Origin: an uncultured bacterium
Lineage (GTDB): Bacteria; Cyanobacteriota; Vampirovibrionia; Gastranaerophilales; Gastranaerophilaceae
Length of the DNA: 49,750 bases
Assembly (NCBI GenBank): GCA_949035555.1
Contig: CAROLD010000015.1
Span: 1 to 49,750, forward strand
Direction of reading: 5' to 3'
The position numbers were made by a program, and so were the translations under genes. How positions within the stretch are numbered: position 1 is the stretch's first letter; every line of letters starts with the position of its first letter. Below are positions 1 to 8,594 of this stretch, piece after piece. Under the pieces are notes generated by a model, which saw nothing but the letters and a program-made list of their open reading frames with translations, had not been told where the DNA came from and did no database searches.

Positions 1-51
1 GCATGCCTGTCACGCATGAGGTCGCGAGTTCGAGCCTCGTCGTTCCCGCCA
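1..51 (+). tRNA. tRNA-Asp (GTC), 3' part; 5' end outside window
   Basis: The window opens inside a tRNA. The anticodon stem (2-6 with 14-18) pairs perfectly and closes the loop CTGTCAC, giving anticodon GTC (Asp). The T arm is at 24-40 with loop TTCGAGC. The acceptor 3' strand is 41-47, followed by discriminator G48 (the usual identity base for tRNA-Asp) and an encoded CCA at 49-51. The acceptor 5' strand and D arm lie upstream of the window. Confidence 0.93.
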
Positions 52-65
52 TTTAACACAAAAGA

Positions 66-91
66 AGACCCGATTTCGGGTCTATTTTTTT
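66..91 (+). terminator. Rho-independent terminator after tRNA-Asp
   Basis: AGACCCG (66-72) pairs with CGGGTCT (77-83), followed by a T-rich run at 85-91. It separates the tRNA from the kinase gene at 113. Confidence 0.9.
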
Positions 92-112
92 AGTAATACA
101 AAGGAGTTAAAA

Positions 113-634
113 ATGGCAGAAAAAGTCATTATTTTTTCGGGAAAACAGTATTCGGGAAAAGATACCGCGGCAAAAATTATGCTGGAATTGATGCCTGATT
201 TCAAACGTTGTGCTATGGGCGATATAATTAAACTAACTTACGGCACAGAAAAAGGACTCACTTATGAAGAAATTGAAAATAACAAAGCTCAATATCGAGC
301 AGATTTAATCAAACTCGGAAATTGGGGGCGCGCTCAGGATGCTGACTATTGGCTCAAAAAAATCCTTGAACAGGACGGAAATATTATTGTCACAGATGTT
401 CGGGTTCAGCATGAATATGATGTTTTTAAAAAAGCAGGGGCAATTGCAATCCGTGTTGAAGCAACAAGAGAAACTCGCATGTCACGCGGGAATTTAATCG
501 GAGAAGATGATATTACCGAAACAGGACTTGACCATATAACAGACTGGGATTACGTTATTGATAACGATTCGGACTACGAAGCCCTCAAATCTCAAGTTCT
601 TAAAATCATTGAAAAAATACAGTCACATGACTAA
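113..634 (+). CDS. P-loop nucleotide kinase-like protein (dNMP kinase type)
   Basis: A 173-residue protein with an N-terminal Walker A motif at residues 10-18 (GKQYSGKDT). The SGKDT form is typical of deoxynucleoside-monophosphate kinases and related small-molecule kinases, including phage enzymes and phosphomevalonate kinases. A hydrophobic strand ending in Asp (IIVTDVR) follows near residue 92-98, and an Arg-rich stretch (RVEATRETRMSR) near 120-130 could be the lid. The start ATG has AAGGAG about 7 bases upstream. It sits between a tRNA terminator and radA, 44 bases from radA and in the same direction. The P-loop and kinase fold are clear; the substrate cannot be read from the sequence, and dephospho-CoA-kinase-like activity is an alternative. 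Confidence 0.75.
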   Translation: MAEKVIIFSGKQYSGKDTAAKIMLELMPDFKRCAMGDIIKLTYGTEKGLTYEEIENNKAQYRADLIKLGNWGRAQDADYWLKKILEQDGNIIVTDVRVQHEYDVFKKAGAIAIRVEATRETRMSRGNLIGEDDITETGLDHITDWDYVIDNDSDYEALKSQVLKIIEKIQSHD

Positions 635-678
635 TTCATAAAAAAATATAATTAAACATTAATAAAACAAGGGGAAAT

Positions 679-2055
679 ATGGCAAAAGTAAAATCAAAAT
701 GGGTATGTCAGCAATGCGGCTACGAAACAGCAGGTTATTTGGGTAAATGTCCTGAATGCGGAAGCTGGGGAAGTTTTACGGAAGAAATTCAATCGGCATT
801 GAAACCTCAAACTACATCTCCGCAAGGCATTGTTAACGATACAAAGCCGTCTTTGATTACTGATATCCATATCGGAGAAGAAGTCCGAGTAAGCACAAAT
901 ATTTCCGAATTTGACCGAATTCTCGGGGGTGGACTAGTTCAAGGATCGCTGGTTCTTATTGCAGGCGACCCGGGGATAGGTAAGTCAACAATACTTTTGC
1001 AAACAAGCGGTGAACTTGCAAAAAACGGACAGAAAATTCTTTATGTTTCGGCAGAAGAATCCTCAAGCCAATTGAAGCTTCGTGCCAATAGATTGGAAGT
1101 TAATTCTGAAAATTTATACATTTACCCTCAGACTAATCTTGAAAGTATCAGACAGCAGATTGATGAAATCAAACCTGACACAATCGTTATTGACAGTATT
1201 CAGGCGATATACTCGCAGACAATTACAAGTTCTGCGGGAAGTGTTTCTCAAATCCGCGAATGCTGTAATATATTAATGCAAATTGCGAAAACTCAGAATA
1301 TAACAATAATTATAATCGGGCATGTTACAAAAGACGGCAACATTGCCGGTCCAAAGATTTTAGAACACATGGTTGATACTGTAATATATTTTGAAGGCGA
1401 CAAGTACAAGTCTTACAGAATGCTTCGTTCTATGAAAAATCGTTTCGGGAACACCTCAGAAGTCGGAATATTCGAAATGCAGGAGAAAGGACTTGTAGAA
1501 GTGAAAAATCCGAATGAACTGTTTTTGAACGAGCGTTCACAGGAGGCAATTCCGGGTAGTGCAATTATAGTTACAAATGAAGGCACAAGACCGTTACTTG
1601 TTGAAATTCAAGCACTTGTCGGAACAACACCTTACCCGACACCGAGAAGAGTTGCTAACGGAGTAGACACAAGCAGGGTTTTGCAAATTCTTGCAGTACT
1701 TGAAAAACGCGTCGGATTAAATCTTTCAAAACAGGATGTTTATATAAACGTAATGGGCGGAATTGATGTTGATGAACCAAGTGCGGATTTAGGTATAGCA
1801 CTGGCGATTGCAACATGTGCGCGTGATGTTGTGGTTGACCCGCAAACTGTTATTATCGGAGAAATCGGCTTGTCAGGCGAAATTCATCCCGTTTCAAATA
1901 TCGAAAAACGTCTGAATGAAGCCGCTGTATCAGGATTCAAAAAGGCGATTATTCCATACGCAAATCGAGATATTAGACACGAAAAAATCAATACAGTTCC
2001 CGTAAAAAGACTTATTGATGCAATAACGGCATGTATTACACCTATTGAGGTATAA
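679..2055 (+). CDS. radA: DNA repair protein RadA
   Basis: A 458-residue protein of usual RadA length. It has an N-terminal C4 zinc finger (C10, C13, C24, C27), a RecA-type ATPase with Walker A at about 96-103 (GDPGIGKST), the RadA-specific KNRFG motif near residue 253, and a C-terminal Lon-protease-like domain with the GGIDVDEPSADLGIALA segment. In the studied family, RadA is a DnaB-like branch-migration helicase acting on recombination intermediates. An AGGGGAAAT element precedes the ATG. The stop codon lies one base before the start of the downstream amidase gene, so the two are probably cotranscribed and translationally coupled. Confidence 0.97.
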   Translation: MAKVKSKWVCQQCGYETAGYLGKCPECGSWGSFTEEIQSALKPQTTSPQGIVNDTKPSLITDIHIGEEVRVSTNISEFDRILGGGLVQGSLVLIAGDPGIGKSTILLQTSGELAKNGQKILYVSAEESSSQLKLRANRLEVNSENLYIYPQTNLESIRQQIDEIKPDTIVIDSIQAIYSQTITSSAGSVSQIRECCNILMQIAKTQNITIIIIGHVTKDGNIAGPKILEHMVDTVIYFEGDKYKSYRMLRSMKNRFGNTSEVGIFEMQEKGLVEVKNPNELFLNERSQEAIPGSAIIVTNEGTRPLLVEIQALVGTTPYPTPRRVANGVDTSRVLQILAVLEKRVGLNLSKQDVYINVMGGIDVDEPSADLGIALAIATCARDVVVDPQTVIIGEIGLSGEIHPVSNIEKRLNEAAVSGFKKAIIPYANRDIRHEKINTVPVKRLIDAITACITPIEV

Positions 2056-2056
2056 A

Positions 2057-2542
2057 ATGACTTTAGAAGAAAAATTAGGCAAAATTTTATTAGAAAATAA
2101 ATTAACTGTTGCAACCGCAGAATCTTGCACAGGCGGACTTTTAAGTTCTCGATTAACAGATGTTTCAGGAAGCTCAGAGTATGTGAAACTAAATTTTGTG
2201 ACTTATGCAAATGAAGCAAAACATAAAATTTTAGGAGTATCGTGGGATACTTTGAATACCTGCGGAGCAGTCAGCGAGCAGTGCGCGGAAGAAATGGCAA
2301 ACGGGCTTTATGACGCTACAGGTGCAGATGTTACGCTTTGTACTACAGGAATTGCAGGTCCAACAGGCGGAACTGCCGAAAAACCTGTAGGACTTATTTA
2401 TATTTCAATTCGATACAATAATATTGTCACAATCAAAGAAATAAAACTTCCTTCTGAAACTCCTCGTATAGAAATGAAACAACGTTTCACTGACGAAGCC
2501 TTAAAGCTTGCGATTTCTACTATCACCAGTGACAGGATTTAG
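2057..2542 (+). CDS. pncC: CinA C-terminal-type nicotinamide-nucleotide amidase
   Basis: A 161-residue stand-alone CinA-C domain. Visible family motifs are AESCTGGLLSSRLTDVSG (from about residue 21), a VTYANEAK segment and TTGIAGPTGGTAEKPVG. Members of the family deamidate nicotinamide mononucleotide to nicotinate mononucleotide in NAD recycling. The start is the ATG at 2057 because GAGG (2047-2050) is well spaced from it; an in-frame TTG at 2045 would overlap radA and destroy that logic. The N-terminal nucleotide-binding CinA domain is absent, as in E. coli PncC. The gene is coupled to radA. nadA lies far away at 42685, so there is no local NAD operon. Confidence 0.9.
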   Translation: MTLEEKLGKILLENKLTVATAESCTGGLLSSRLTDVSGSSEYVKLNFVTYANEAKHKILGVSWDTLNTCGAVSEQCAEEMANGLYDATGADVTLCTTGIAGPTGGTAEKPVGLIYISIRYNNIVTIKEIKLPSETPRIEMKQRFTDEALKLAISTITSDRI

Positions 2543-2553
2543 CATTAATTACC

Positions 2554-3459
2554 CTACCCTGCAACAAATTTTGCTAAAAGTTCAGGGAATTTTGTAATTA
2601 ACGCATCTGCAAATTTTTCAGTATCAATTTGCGTAACGACAACGGCAAGCAAATCTTGCGGAAGATTATCCATCATTCTCTGCAAATATTCAGGTTTGAT
2701 TACTCCCATTGATTTGATGGTTTCATCTTTCTGACGCTCGCGCATAATTATGTGTGTATAGGCATCAGTGCTGAATTTTTCGTAAAGTTTCGGCTCGGAA
2801 CTTGTGATAGAAAGAGTTAATTCTTGTTTTTGCAGAGGCTGTAAGTTCATAATCGCCTGTTTATATTCACGGTCTCCCATCTGACTGATTTGAAGCACTA
2901 GTTCAGATGCGTTTCCGCTTGCTTCTTCTCCCGTAACACTTTCGATAATCTGTTGTAAATACATTTCAGGCAATGACTGTAAATTTTTTAGTAACAAATC
3001 TTTATCCATATCAGTACCGGTCAAAAGCTTATCCAGCTCCTGTTCAGGCATATAGTCTATAACCTGTCTTTGCGAAAACATTTCAAACACAGTTTTAACA
3101 AGTTCTTCTTTCGGGACTTCTTTTAACAAATCCATCAAACTCTCTTGCGTAAAGAATTGCAACCCCTGAACAAGGTCATCAACTTCAAGCATAGGGACAA
3201 GTTTAGCTAACTGGGTTGAGGTCATTGACTGCATTATAACAAGTTTATTTCTAGGATCGGCAAGCTGAAACAATTCAATAAGCTGGCTTGGATCAGTAAA
3301 CATATCCGCAGCAAGCTGTATTGCCGCTTGATTTCCCTCCGCGGCTTCAGCTTCAAGAATTTGTTCAATGGTTTTATCAGCATAAACCTGCATTTTCGCA
3401 GGCGAAATGTTTAGCCGCGCTTGCAGATATTCTAATGTAGATTGAATTACTAATGACAT
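2554..3459 (-). CDS. Uncharacterised all-helical repeat protein (301 aa)
   Basis: The family was not recognised. The protein is Leu/Gln/Glu-rich with many short amphipathic helices. Recurrent segments resemble each other loosely (LAKLVPMLEVDDLVQGLQFF, LMDLLKEVPKEELVKTVFEM, LLKNLQSLPEMYLQQIIESV, QRMMDNLPQDLLAVVVTQID), suggesting a right-handed helical superstructure of the kind seen in MgtE-N or FliG middle domains. There is no signal peptide or membrane segment, so it is probably cytosolic. It converges on pncC (11 bases apart) and is divergent from the small gene at 3689 across a 229-base region with palindromic boxes. Being a real gene is well supported by length and even composition; function is unknown. 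Confidence 0.7.
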   Translation of the reverse strand: MSLVIQSTLEYLQARLNISPAKMQVYADKTIEQILEAEAAEGNQAAIQLAADMFTDPSQLIELFQLADPRNKLVIMQSMTSTQLAKLVPMLEVDDLVQGLQFFTQESLMDLLKEVPKEELVKTVFEMFSQRQVIDYMPEQELDKLLTGTDMDKDLLLKNLQSLPEMYLQQIIESVTGEEASGNASELVLQISQMGDREYKQAIMNLQPLQKQELTLSITSSEPKLYEKFSTDAYTHIIMRERQKDETIKSMGVIKPEYLQRMMDNLPQDLLAVVVTQIDTEKFADALITKFPELLAKFVAG

Positions 3460-3532
3460 GCCAAAACCTCAGAATTCTCTTCTTTATATATAAACGGATT
3501 AATTTTTAGGTAAATTCAATAAACTACGATAA

Positions 3533-3632
3533 TTGTAACAAAAAGTAATACAGCACCAAAACACATATATAGTGTACATTTCACACCCGCGTCTTCGTAA
3601 ATTTTTGTAACAAATCTTGCAAATTGTAACAA
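3533..3632. repeat. Three palindromic TTGTAACAA boxes
   Basis: Exact copies of TTGTAACAA (half-sites TTGT and ACAA around one central base) lie at 3533-3541, 3605-3613 and 3624-3632 in the 229-base divergent region between 3459 and 3689. The last copy ends four bases before the best -35 candidate for the plus-strand gene. The layout looks like an activator or repressor binding array; no regulator is known. Confidence 0.5.
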
Positions 3633-3636
3633 AAAA

Positions 3637-3665
3637 TTAACGTTTATTTACTTTATATATATAAG
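3637..3665 (+). promoter_or_regulatory. Candidate sigma-70 promoter for the 88-aa protein gene
   Basis: TTAACG (3637-3642), a 17-base spacer and TATAAG (3660-3665), 24 bases before the start codon at 3689. The match is moderate. Confidence 0.4.
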
Positions 3666-3688
3666 GGAAAACTATAAGGAATGGGAAA

Positions 3689-3955
3689 ATGAGTTTCGAC
3701 GCAAACATAGGCAGAGCGCAACCGATTATCAAAGCGGCAGCCAACATGAATAATGACGGCGGAAGCGGCGGCAATACCGGCTATATGATGCGAGGAAAAC
3801 GCAAACAAGAAAAAGAAGAACGCGGAAGCCTTTTTAGCAGTAACACTTTTGACTCATTCGAAATGGCATCCAAACTTCCTAAAAAGGATTTTGAAGAAGC
3901 TTTAGAATTAAAAAATTCCTGGATTGAAAACTTTATTTCAAAATTAACAAAATAA
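3689..3955 (+). CDS. Small uncharacterised protein (88 aa)
   Basis: Not recognised. The N-terminal third is Gly/Asn-rich (NNDGGSGGNTG), followed by a basic/acidic charged stretch (RGKRKQEKEER) and a predicted helical C-terminus with FEEALELKNSWIENFISKL. There is no signal peptide or membrane segment. The start ATG follows a purine-rich AAGGAATGGGAAA region. It is a single-gene unit with its own promoter candidate and three palindromic boxes upstream, and a strong terminator overlapping its stop codon, which argues that it is a real and separately regulated gene. Confidence 0.65.
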   Translation: MSFDANIGRAQPIIKAAANMNNDGGSGGNTGYMMRGKRKQEKEERGSLFSSNTFDSFEMASKLPKKDFEEALELKNSWIENFISKLTK

Positions 3956-3982
3956 AAATCTCCGCGTCAACGGAGATTTTTC
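3955..3982 (+). terminator. Rho-independent terminator
   Basis: AAAATCTCCG (3955-3964) pairs with CGGAGATTTT (3971-3980) around GCGTCA-type loop bases, ending in a T run. It ends the transcript of the 88-residue protein. Confidence 0.88.
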
Positions 3983-3999
3983 TGTAAACAGAGCTTACT

Positions 4000-4051
4000 C
4001 TTTCGGGGAATGACAAATTTAATATATACTATTAATCTGAACCCGAAAGGG
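4000..4051 (+). promoter_or_regulatory. Inverted repeat overlapping the ribosome-binding site
   Basis: CTTTCGGG (4000-4007) is the exact reverse complement of CCCGAAAG (4042-4049). The second arm includes the purine-rich ribosome-binding site AAAGGG (4046-4051) of the gene at 4060. A TATACT-like -10 element lies between the arms, so pairing would only occur in transcripts that start upstream. A regulatory role is a guess. Confidence 0.3.
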
Positions 4052-4059
4052 TACAAATT

Positions 4060-4542
4060 ATGAAAAAATATAAGTTCTTATTGCCGATAATAGGCATGAT
4101 TTTAACATTTTCGGATGTTTACGCATACACTCCTCAAGAAGGAATGACTTTCTTTGATAAGTATCAAAACCTTGCAAATTCTTACGATGAGAAGCTTTTG
4201 GACATGTATTCAGATGATGCAAAAATTATCCGTGAAGTCGTAAAGCCAACAGGAGAAACTATTGCGGTGAAAGTTCCGACAAAAAGATTTTTTAAAGAAT
4301 TGAAAATAGGTCAAAAAACTGCTAAACTTAAAAAGTACCGTAACAAGTACAAAAACGTTATAGTTGAGGAAATTCCAAACGGCATAAAAATCAGCGCAGA
4401 GCGCCAACCGTCAAAAGAGACATACTGGCTGAAGATGTACCAGATTGTACAGCCGACAAAAGAAGGTCCAAAAATAACCGAAGAAATGATGCAGACAAAG
4501 GTTCAATCATTTTTGAGAATAAAGGATAAGGGTGAAAATTAA
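4060..4542 (+). CDS. Secreted or periplasmic protein of unknown function (160 aa)
   Basis: The N-terminus is a classic signal peptide: two Lys, a hydrophobic core (FLLPIIGMILTF) and a probable AXA-like cleavage site at VYA-YTP near residue 22. The mature part is about 138 residues, Lys-rich and mixed alpha/beta in appearance, with no recognised domain. AAAGGG lies eight bases before the ATG. The stop codon overlaps the aroC start (TAATG), so the two are translationally coupled even though export and shikimate synthesis are not obviously related. A role in the envelope is likely; nothing more specific can be supported. Confidence 0.7.
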   Translation: MKKYKFLLPIIGMILTFSDVYAYTPQEGMTFFDKYQNLANSYDEKLLDMYSDDAKIIREVVKPTGETIAVKVPTKRFFKELKIGQKTAKLKKYRNKYKNVIVEEIPNGIKISAERQPSKETYWLKMYQIVQPTKEGPKITEEMMQTKVQSFLRIKDKGEN

Positions 4543-5597
4543 TGGAAAAATTCAGATTTTTAACAGCAGGAGAAAGTCACGGAAAATGCCTGACCGCTAT
4601 TATTGAGGGGTTACCTGCGGGGTTAGAAATTGATGTTAATTTTATAAATAACGAGCTTAAACGCCGCCAGCAGGGCTACGGCAGAGGCGGCAGAATGAAA
4701 ATTGAAACCGACACGATTGAAATAACCTCAGGAGTTAGATTTGGCAAAACAATGGGTTCACCTGTAACGCTTGTTATACAAAATCAGGACTTTGAAAACT
4801 GGAAAAAAGTTATGAGTACTGCACCTGAAGATGTTACAGATGAAAAATCTTTTTCTACTTTTCGCCCGGGTCATGCGGATTTTGCTGGTAGTGTAAAATA
4901 TAACCAGAAAGATTTACGCAATGTACTTGAACGTTCCAGCGCAAGAAAAACAGCAATAGAGGTTGCCGTCGGGGCTATTGCAAAACTGTTTTTAAAACAG
5001 TTTGATATAGAGTGTTCATCTGAGATTACCCAAATCGGCTCAGCTTGCTGTTGCGATAAATTCATAGAAGAAATTGATTTAACAAAAGAAAACGGAGACT
5101 CTGTAGGCGGGAAATTTGTAGTTGTATATAAAAATCTTCCTGTCGGTTTAGGTTCTCATGTTCACTGGGACAGAGGGATTGATGGAAGATTAGCGCAGGC
5201 GGTTATGAGTATTCCTGCTGTAAAAGCTGTCGAAATCGGCGAAAATCCTTTGGGTTTTTATGGAAGTACTTATCACGACCAGTTTACACTTGACAACGGC
5301 GAAATCGGAAGAGTTACAAATCATGCAGGCGGCGTTGAAGGCGGAATGACTAACGGACAGGAATTGGTTATTTCTGCTGTAATGAAGCCTATTCCAACAA
5401 TGAAAAAACCTTTAAAAAGTATTGATTCAAAAACTCACGAGCCGGCAGAAGCGCACTTTGAACGCTCCGATGTTTGCGCCGTCGAAGCTTGTTCGGTAGT
5501 CGCAGAAGCACGTATAGCCTGGGTTCTGACTAACGAAATTCTACTGAAATTTGGCGGAGATTCTATTGAAGAATTGAAAAAAAATTATCATATGTAA
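4542..5597 (+). CDS. aroC: Chorismate synthase
   Basis: A 351-residue enzyme of usual length. Hallmarks are GESHG near residue 11, RRQQGYGRGGRM around 42-53, RPGHAD near 108, RSSARKTA near 131 and GGVEGGMTNG near 265. It converts 5-enolpyruvylshikimate-3-phosphate to chorismate, the last step of the shikimate pathway, and needs reduced FMN. The start overlaps the upstream stop by one base, with AAGGATAAGGG upstream. No other shikimate gene is in the window. The next gene begins 61 bases downstream with its own AAAGGAG. Confidence 0.97.
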   Translation: MEKFRFLTAGESHGKCLTAIIEGLPAGLEIDVNFINNELKRRQQGYGRGGRMKIETDTIEITSGVRFGKTMGSPVTLVIQNQDFENWKKVMSTAPEDVTDEKSFSTFRPGHADFAGSVKYNQKDLRNVLERSSARKTAIEVAVGAIAKLFLKQFDIECSSEITQIGSACCCDKFIEEIDLTKENGDSVGGKFVVVYKNLPVGLGSHVHWDRGIDGRLAQAVMSIPAVKAVEIGENPLGFYGSTYHDQFTLDNGEIGRVTNHAGGVEGGMTNGQELVISAVMKPIPTMKKPLKSIDSKTHEPAEAHFERSDVCAVEACSVVAEARIAWVLTNEILLKFGGDSIEELKKNYHM

Positions 5598-5658
5598 ATT
5601 AAGCAAATAATTCCTTTTTGTTGTTTTTTATTTATAATTAGAGAAAAAAGGAGTAATT

Positions 5659-6900
5659 ATGCCGATAGATTTTAATCCGCACGTAATGTTTAATTCAAAC
5701 AACAACATGCCGCAAAGAATTGTACATCAATCAATTGCGCTTAATCAACCTCAGAAAGATACCTTCACAAAAACTGTAAAAATATCTTCTGATATTGATA
5801 CAAATTATGACGGAATTAAAATCAACAAAAAATCATTCGGAACCATAAAAAAAACAGGTGAAGAAGCCACACTATACACAATTACCAATAAAAACGGCGC
5901 AAGCGTTGATCTGTCAACATTTGGCGCAACAATTACGTCTATAAAAGTTCCTGATAAAGAGGGTAAAATTAAAGATGTAACTCAAGGTTATGAGAGTGTA
6001 ACACCTTATGAAGAAGCTCCTGTAGGTCATGCCGGCGGAACAATCGGACCATGCGCAAATAAAATTAGCGATGGTAAGTTCACAATTAACGGAAAAGAAT
6101 ACTCGCTTGAATGCAACAAGGATAACGGCAAATCTCACTCACACGGCGGTACTCAAGGTTTTGACGTAAAAAACTGGAAAGCAAATATATTAAAAGACGG
6201 CATTGAATTCACTTACCTAAAAAAAGATATGGAAAGCGGCTACCCCGGAAATGTAGAAGCGAAAGTTACGTATAAATTTGATAACGACAACAATCTTCAC
6301 ATTAACTATAGCGCTAAATCAGATAAAGACACTTTAATTAATATGACTAACCACACATATTTTAATCTTGACGGGGTTGAAAATACACAAGAAAACTCTG
6401 TTTATGAACATATTGTGACCTTGCCAAATTCTTCAAAAATTACTCAAAATAATGAAATTGCAGTGCCGACAGGTGAAATTTTAGAAGTTGAAGGAACTCC
6501 GTTTGATTTCAAAACGCCACACAAAATCGGAGATGTAATAAATTCTGATAATGAACAGATGAAAATCGGCTCAGGTTTTGACCAGAACTACTGCATTAAC
6601 AACTATGACGGTAAAACATTAATTGATGTTGCCAATGTTAAATCAGAAAAAACAGGAATAAAATTAAAAGTTTCAACAAATCTGCCCGGCTTCCAATTCT
6701 ATACGGCAAACCATCTGGGTAAATCGGCGCAGCCCGCAGGAAAACACGGTTCAAAATACGAAAAACGCTCTTCTTTCTGTGTCGAACCACAGTTCTATCC
6801 AAACGCTATCAACACCCCTTCATTTGAAGAAAAAGGAATTTTAAAACAAGGCGAAGAATACAACAGAGAAATCGTTTATTCTTTTTCTGTTGATAACTAA
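5659..6900 (+). CDS. galM: Aldose 1-epimerase (mutarotase) with N-terminal extension
   Basis: A 413-residue GalM-family protein. The family core begins near residue 60, and motifs in order are FGATITSIKVPD, ANKISDGKF, SHSHGG, NHTYFNLDG, GFDQNY and VEPQFYPNA. The last Glu and the two His match the catalytic residues of characterised mutarotases, which interconvert alpha and beta anomers of hexoses. The first 60 or so residues (Asn/Gln/Thr-rich, no signal peptide) are not part of the usual fold. AAAAGGAG precedes the ATG by about seven bases. Its end overlaps the converging gene at 6897 by four bases, and there is no terminator between them. Confidence 0.92.
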   Translation: MPIDFNPHVMFNSNNNMPQRIVHQSIALNQPQKDTFTKTVKISSDIDTNYDGIKINKKSFGTIKKTGEEATLYTITNKNGASVDLSTFGATITSIKVPDKEGKIKDVTQGYESVTPYEEAPVGHAGGTIGPCANKISDGKFTINGKEYSLECNKDNGKSHSHGGTQGFDVKNWKANILKDGIEFTYLKKDMESGYPGNVEAKVTYKFDNDNNLHINYSAKSDKDTLINMTNHTYFNLDGVENTQENSVYEHIVTLPNSSKITQNNEIAVPTGEILEVEGTPFDFKTPHKIGDVINSDNEQMKIGSGFDQNYCINNYDGKTLIDVANVKSEKTGIKLKVSTNLPGFQFYTANHLGKSAQPAGKHGSKYEKRSSFCVEPQFYPNAINTPSFEEKGILKQGEEYNREIVYSFSVDN

Positions 6901-8549
6901 TCCAAACCACCAAAATCGTCGTCACGCGCAAGAAGTTCCTGAATTTCTTCTTCCTGTTTGCGTATAATTTCTTTCACTGAGCGTTGTTTTGCTTTTGATT
7001 TTACAATCACGCGTTCAGCATCGTTGCGGACTTCAAAAATTTCACTCAAATATTTTGGCAAATTTATCGCTTCAGGATTTTGAGTCAAAAATTCATTTTT
7101 AGAAATATGTCTGACCATATTTCGTTTATCAATTACAGGTTTTCCGTCTTTTGTGCTTTCCAAAATTTTCATAAAATCAGGGTCTAAATTTAGAACCAAA
7201 CCGCCGTTTTTGTTATTAACTTTAATAGCATAGTACAAAAAATCCACATATTTCGGAGATTTCATACGAGTGACAACAACATCAGCACCATCTGCCGCCT
7301 TTATTGAAAATCTACCATTGAACAGGTTGCCGTTAGAAAGCCGTTCATGAATAAGATGCGAACTTCTTTCTTCTACAGGAGTTTTGAAAATTTTAGCTAA
7401 ATTGTCAACAATACTATTGAGTGTTAACTCCTCATAAGTTGGAATTCGTTTAATCGGCTCGACTGTTTTAATTTTTGGTTCGTTTACCGTCGCAGATTCC
7501 GCTTTTGATATTTTAGCCTTAATCACGGTCTCTTTTGCTTTTTCGTCTTTAATTAAAAATTCTTCAAATTCCTGCAATTTTTCAGTCAGTCTGTTCAGAA
7601 TTTTATTCAAACCTTCTTTTTTAATCTCCTTATCTGATACCGGTATAAAGCTATGCCCCTTTTTGCTGTCAGCATTATTACGTTTCAATTTTGAGACATT
7701 ACCGTTTTCGAAAAACACAAAAACATCCCGGATATTATCATCTTTATCCCAAATTGTCAGTTTAAAAAGTCTGTCATCTTTTTGGCTGAAAATAGGACAA
7801 AACCCATATGCCTCACCTTTTTCTCCAAAGTTTTTAAAAATTAATCCTTTTGTTTTAGGAGAAACTTCATATCCCAAAAAATTGCGTTTTCTTTGCAGTG
7901 CTTCACGAATATTTTTACCTGTTAAAATTGAAGAAACTCTTTTATATGTATTATTGACCTTCTTAATTTTTGATTTTATACCGTTGCTATTATCTAACTG
8001 TGCAAGATTTGAAAGAATTTTTTGAAGACTTAAATCCTCTTTGTGCTGACGAAGATATTTTCTTACCTCCGCAAAATGGGTAGAAAAGAATTCTAAACTT
8101 TTGAATTCCTTAATAACTTTATCGATACCGACTCCAAGCTCGGGCAAAACTGCATCCGGAGTTTTGGATACGACTACTTCACCGTTATTGTGTATTCTAA
8201 AGTGAGTATAATTTTCACCGTCTTTTTCCCACAATCGAAAGGATAGAAGTTCATGTTTTGCCTGAGGAGTACAATCAAGTTTTCCAATCTGGAGTTTTTT
8301 GCCTTTTCTGTCAAACATAAACCCCGGAAGCTTACCGCCATTAACCAAACCGTTATATATCTCTCTGAATTTCTGTTTATAAGGACCGTTCAGAGCGGTA
8401 TAAACCTTATGAGAAACCTCATAAGAGTCTTTAAGTTCTGTAATTTTACTTAATTCATCCGCACTTAGCGCAAACCTTTTGACAACCGCATCAGGTCGTA
8501 TACCAAATGAAATATTTTGAGATTTTTGATTATAAGAAGTAATTATCAT
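6897..8549 (-). CDS. Uncharacterised 550-aa protein with N-terminal ISFG motif
   Basis: Not recognised. It begins MIITSYNQKSQNISFG, a short polar leader ending in a Phe-Gly motif that resembles the starts of the unknown proteins at 13616 and 32201. The body is Lys-rich and contains several beta-rich segments that look repeated (NYTHFRIHNNGEVVVSKT near 135-150 and DVFVFFENGNVSKLKRN near 285-300), a charged low-complexity stretch near 340-370, and an acidic C-terminus (IQELLARDDDFGGLD). No signal peptide or membrane segment is evident. The 3' end overlaps galM by four bases. Length and codon pattern make it a real gene; function is unknown. Confidence 0.7.
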   Translation of the reverse strand: MIITSYNQKSQNISFGIRPDAVVKRFALSADELSKITELKDSYEVSHKVYTALNGPYKQKFREIYNGLVNGGKLPGFMFDRKGKKLQIGKLDCTPQAKHELLSFRLWEKDGENYTHFRIHNNGEVVVSKTPDAVLPELGVGIDKVIKEFKSLEFFSTHFAEVRKYLRQHKEDLSLQKILSNLAQLDNSNGIKSKIKKVNNTYKRVSSILTGKNIREALQRKRNFLGYEVSPKTKGLIFKNFGEKGEAYGFCPIFSQKDDRLFKLTIWDKDDNIRDVFVFFENGNVSKLKRNNADSKKGHSFIPVSDKEIKKEGLNKILNRLTEKLQEFEEFLIKDEKAKETVIKAKISKAESATVNEPKIKTVEPIKRIPTYEELTLNSIVDNLAKIFKTPVEERSSHLIHERLSNGNLFNGRFSIKAADGADVVVTRMKSPKYVDFLYYAIKVNNKNGGLVLNLDPDFMKILESTKDGKPVIDKRNMVRHISKNEFLTQNPEAINLPKYLSEIFEVRNDAERVIVKSKAKQRSVKEIIRKQEEEIQELLARDDDFGGLD

Positions 8550-8594
8550 TTCAGCTAAATAAAAACTCCTGAAAATAAAATTTGCTCAGCTTTT

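Noticed and set aside
1..634. Prophage or integrative element at tRNA-Asp
   Set aside because: The kinase next to the tRNA resembles phage dNMP kinases, but there is no integrase, no direct repeat of the tRNA 3' end in the window, and radA follows at once.
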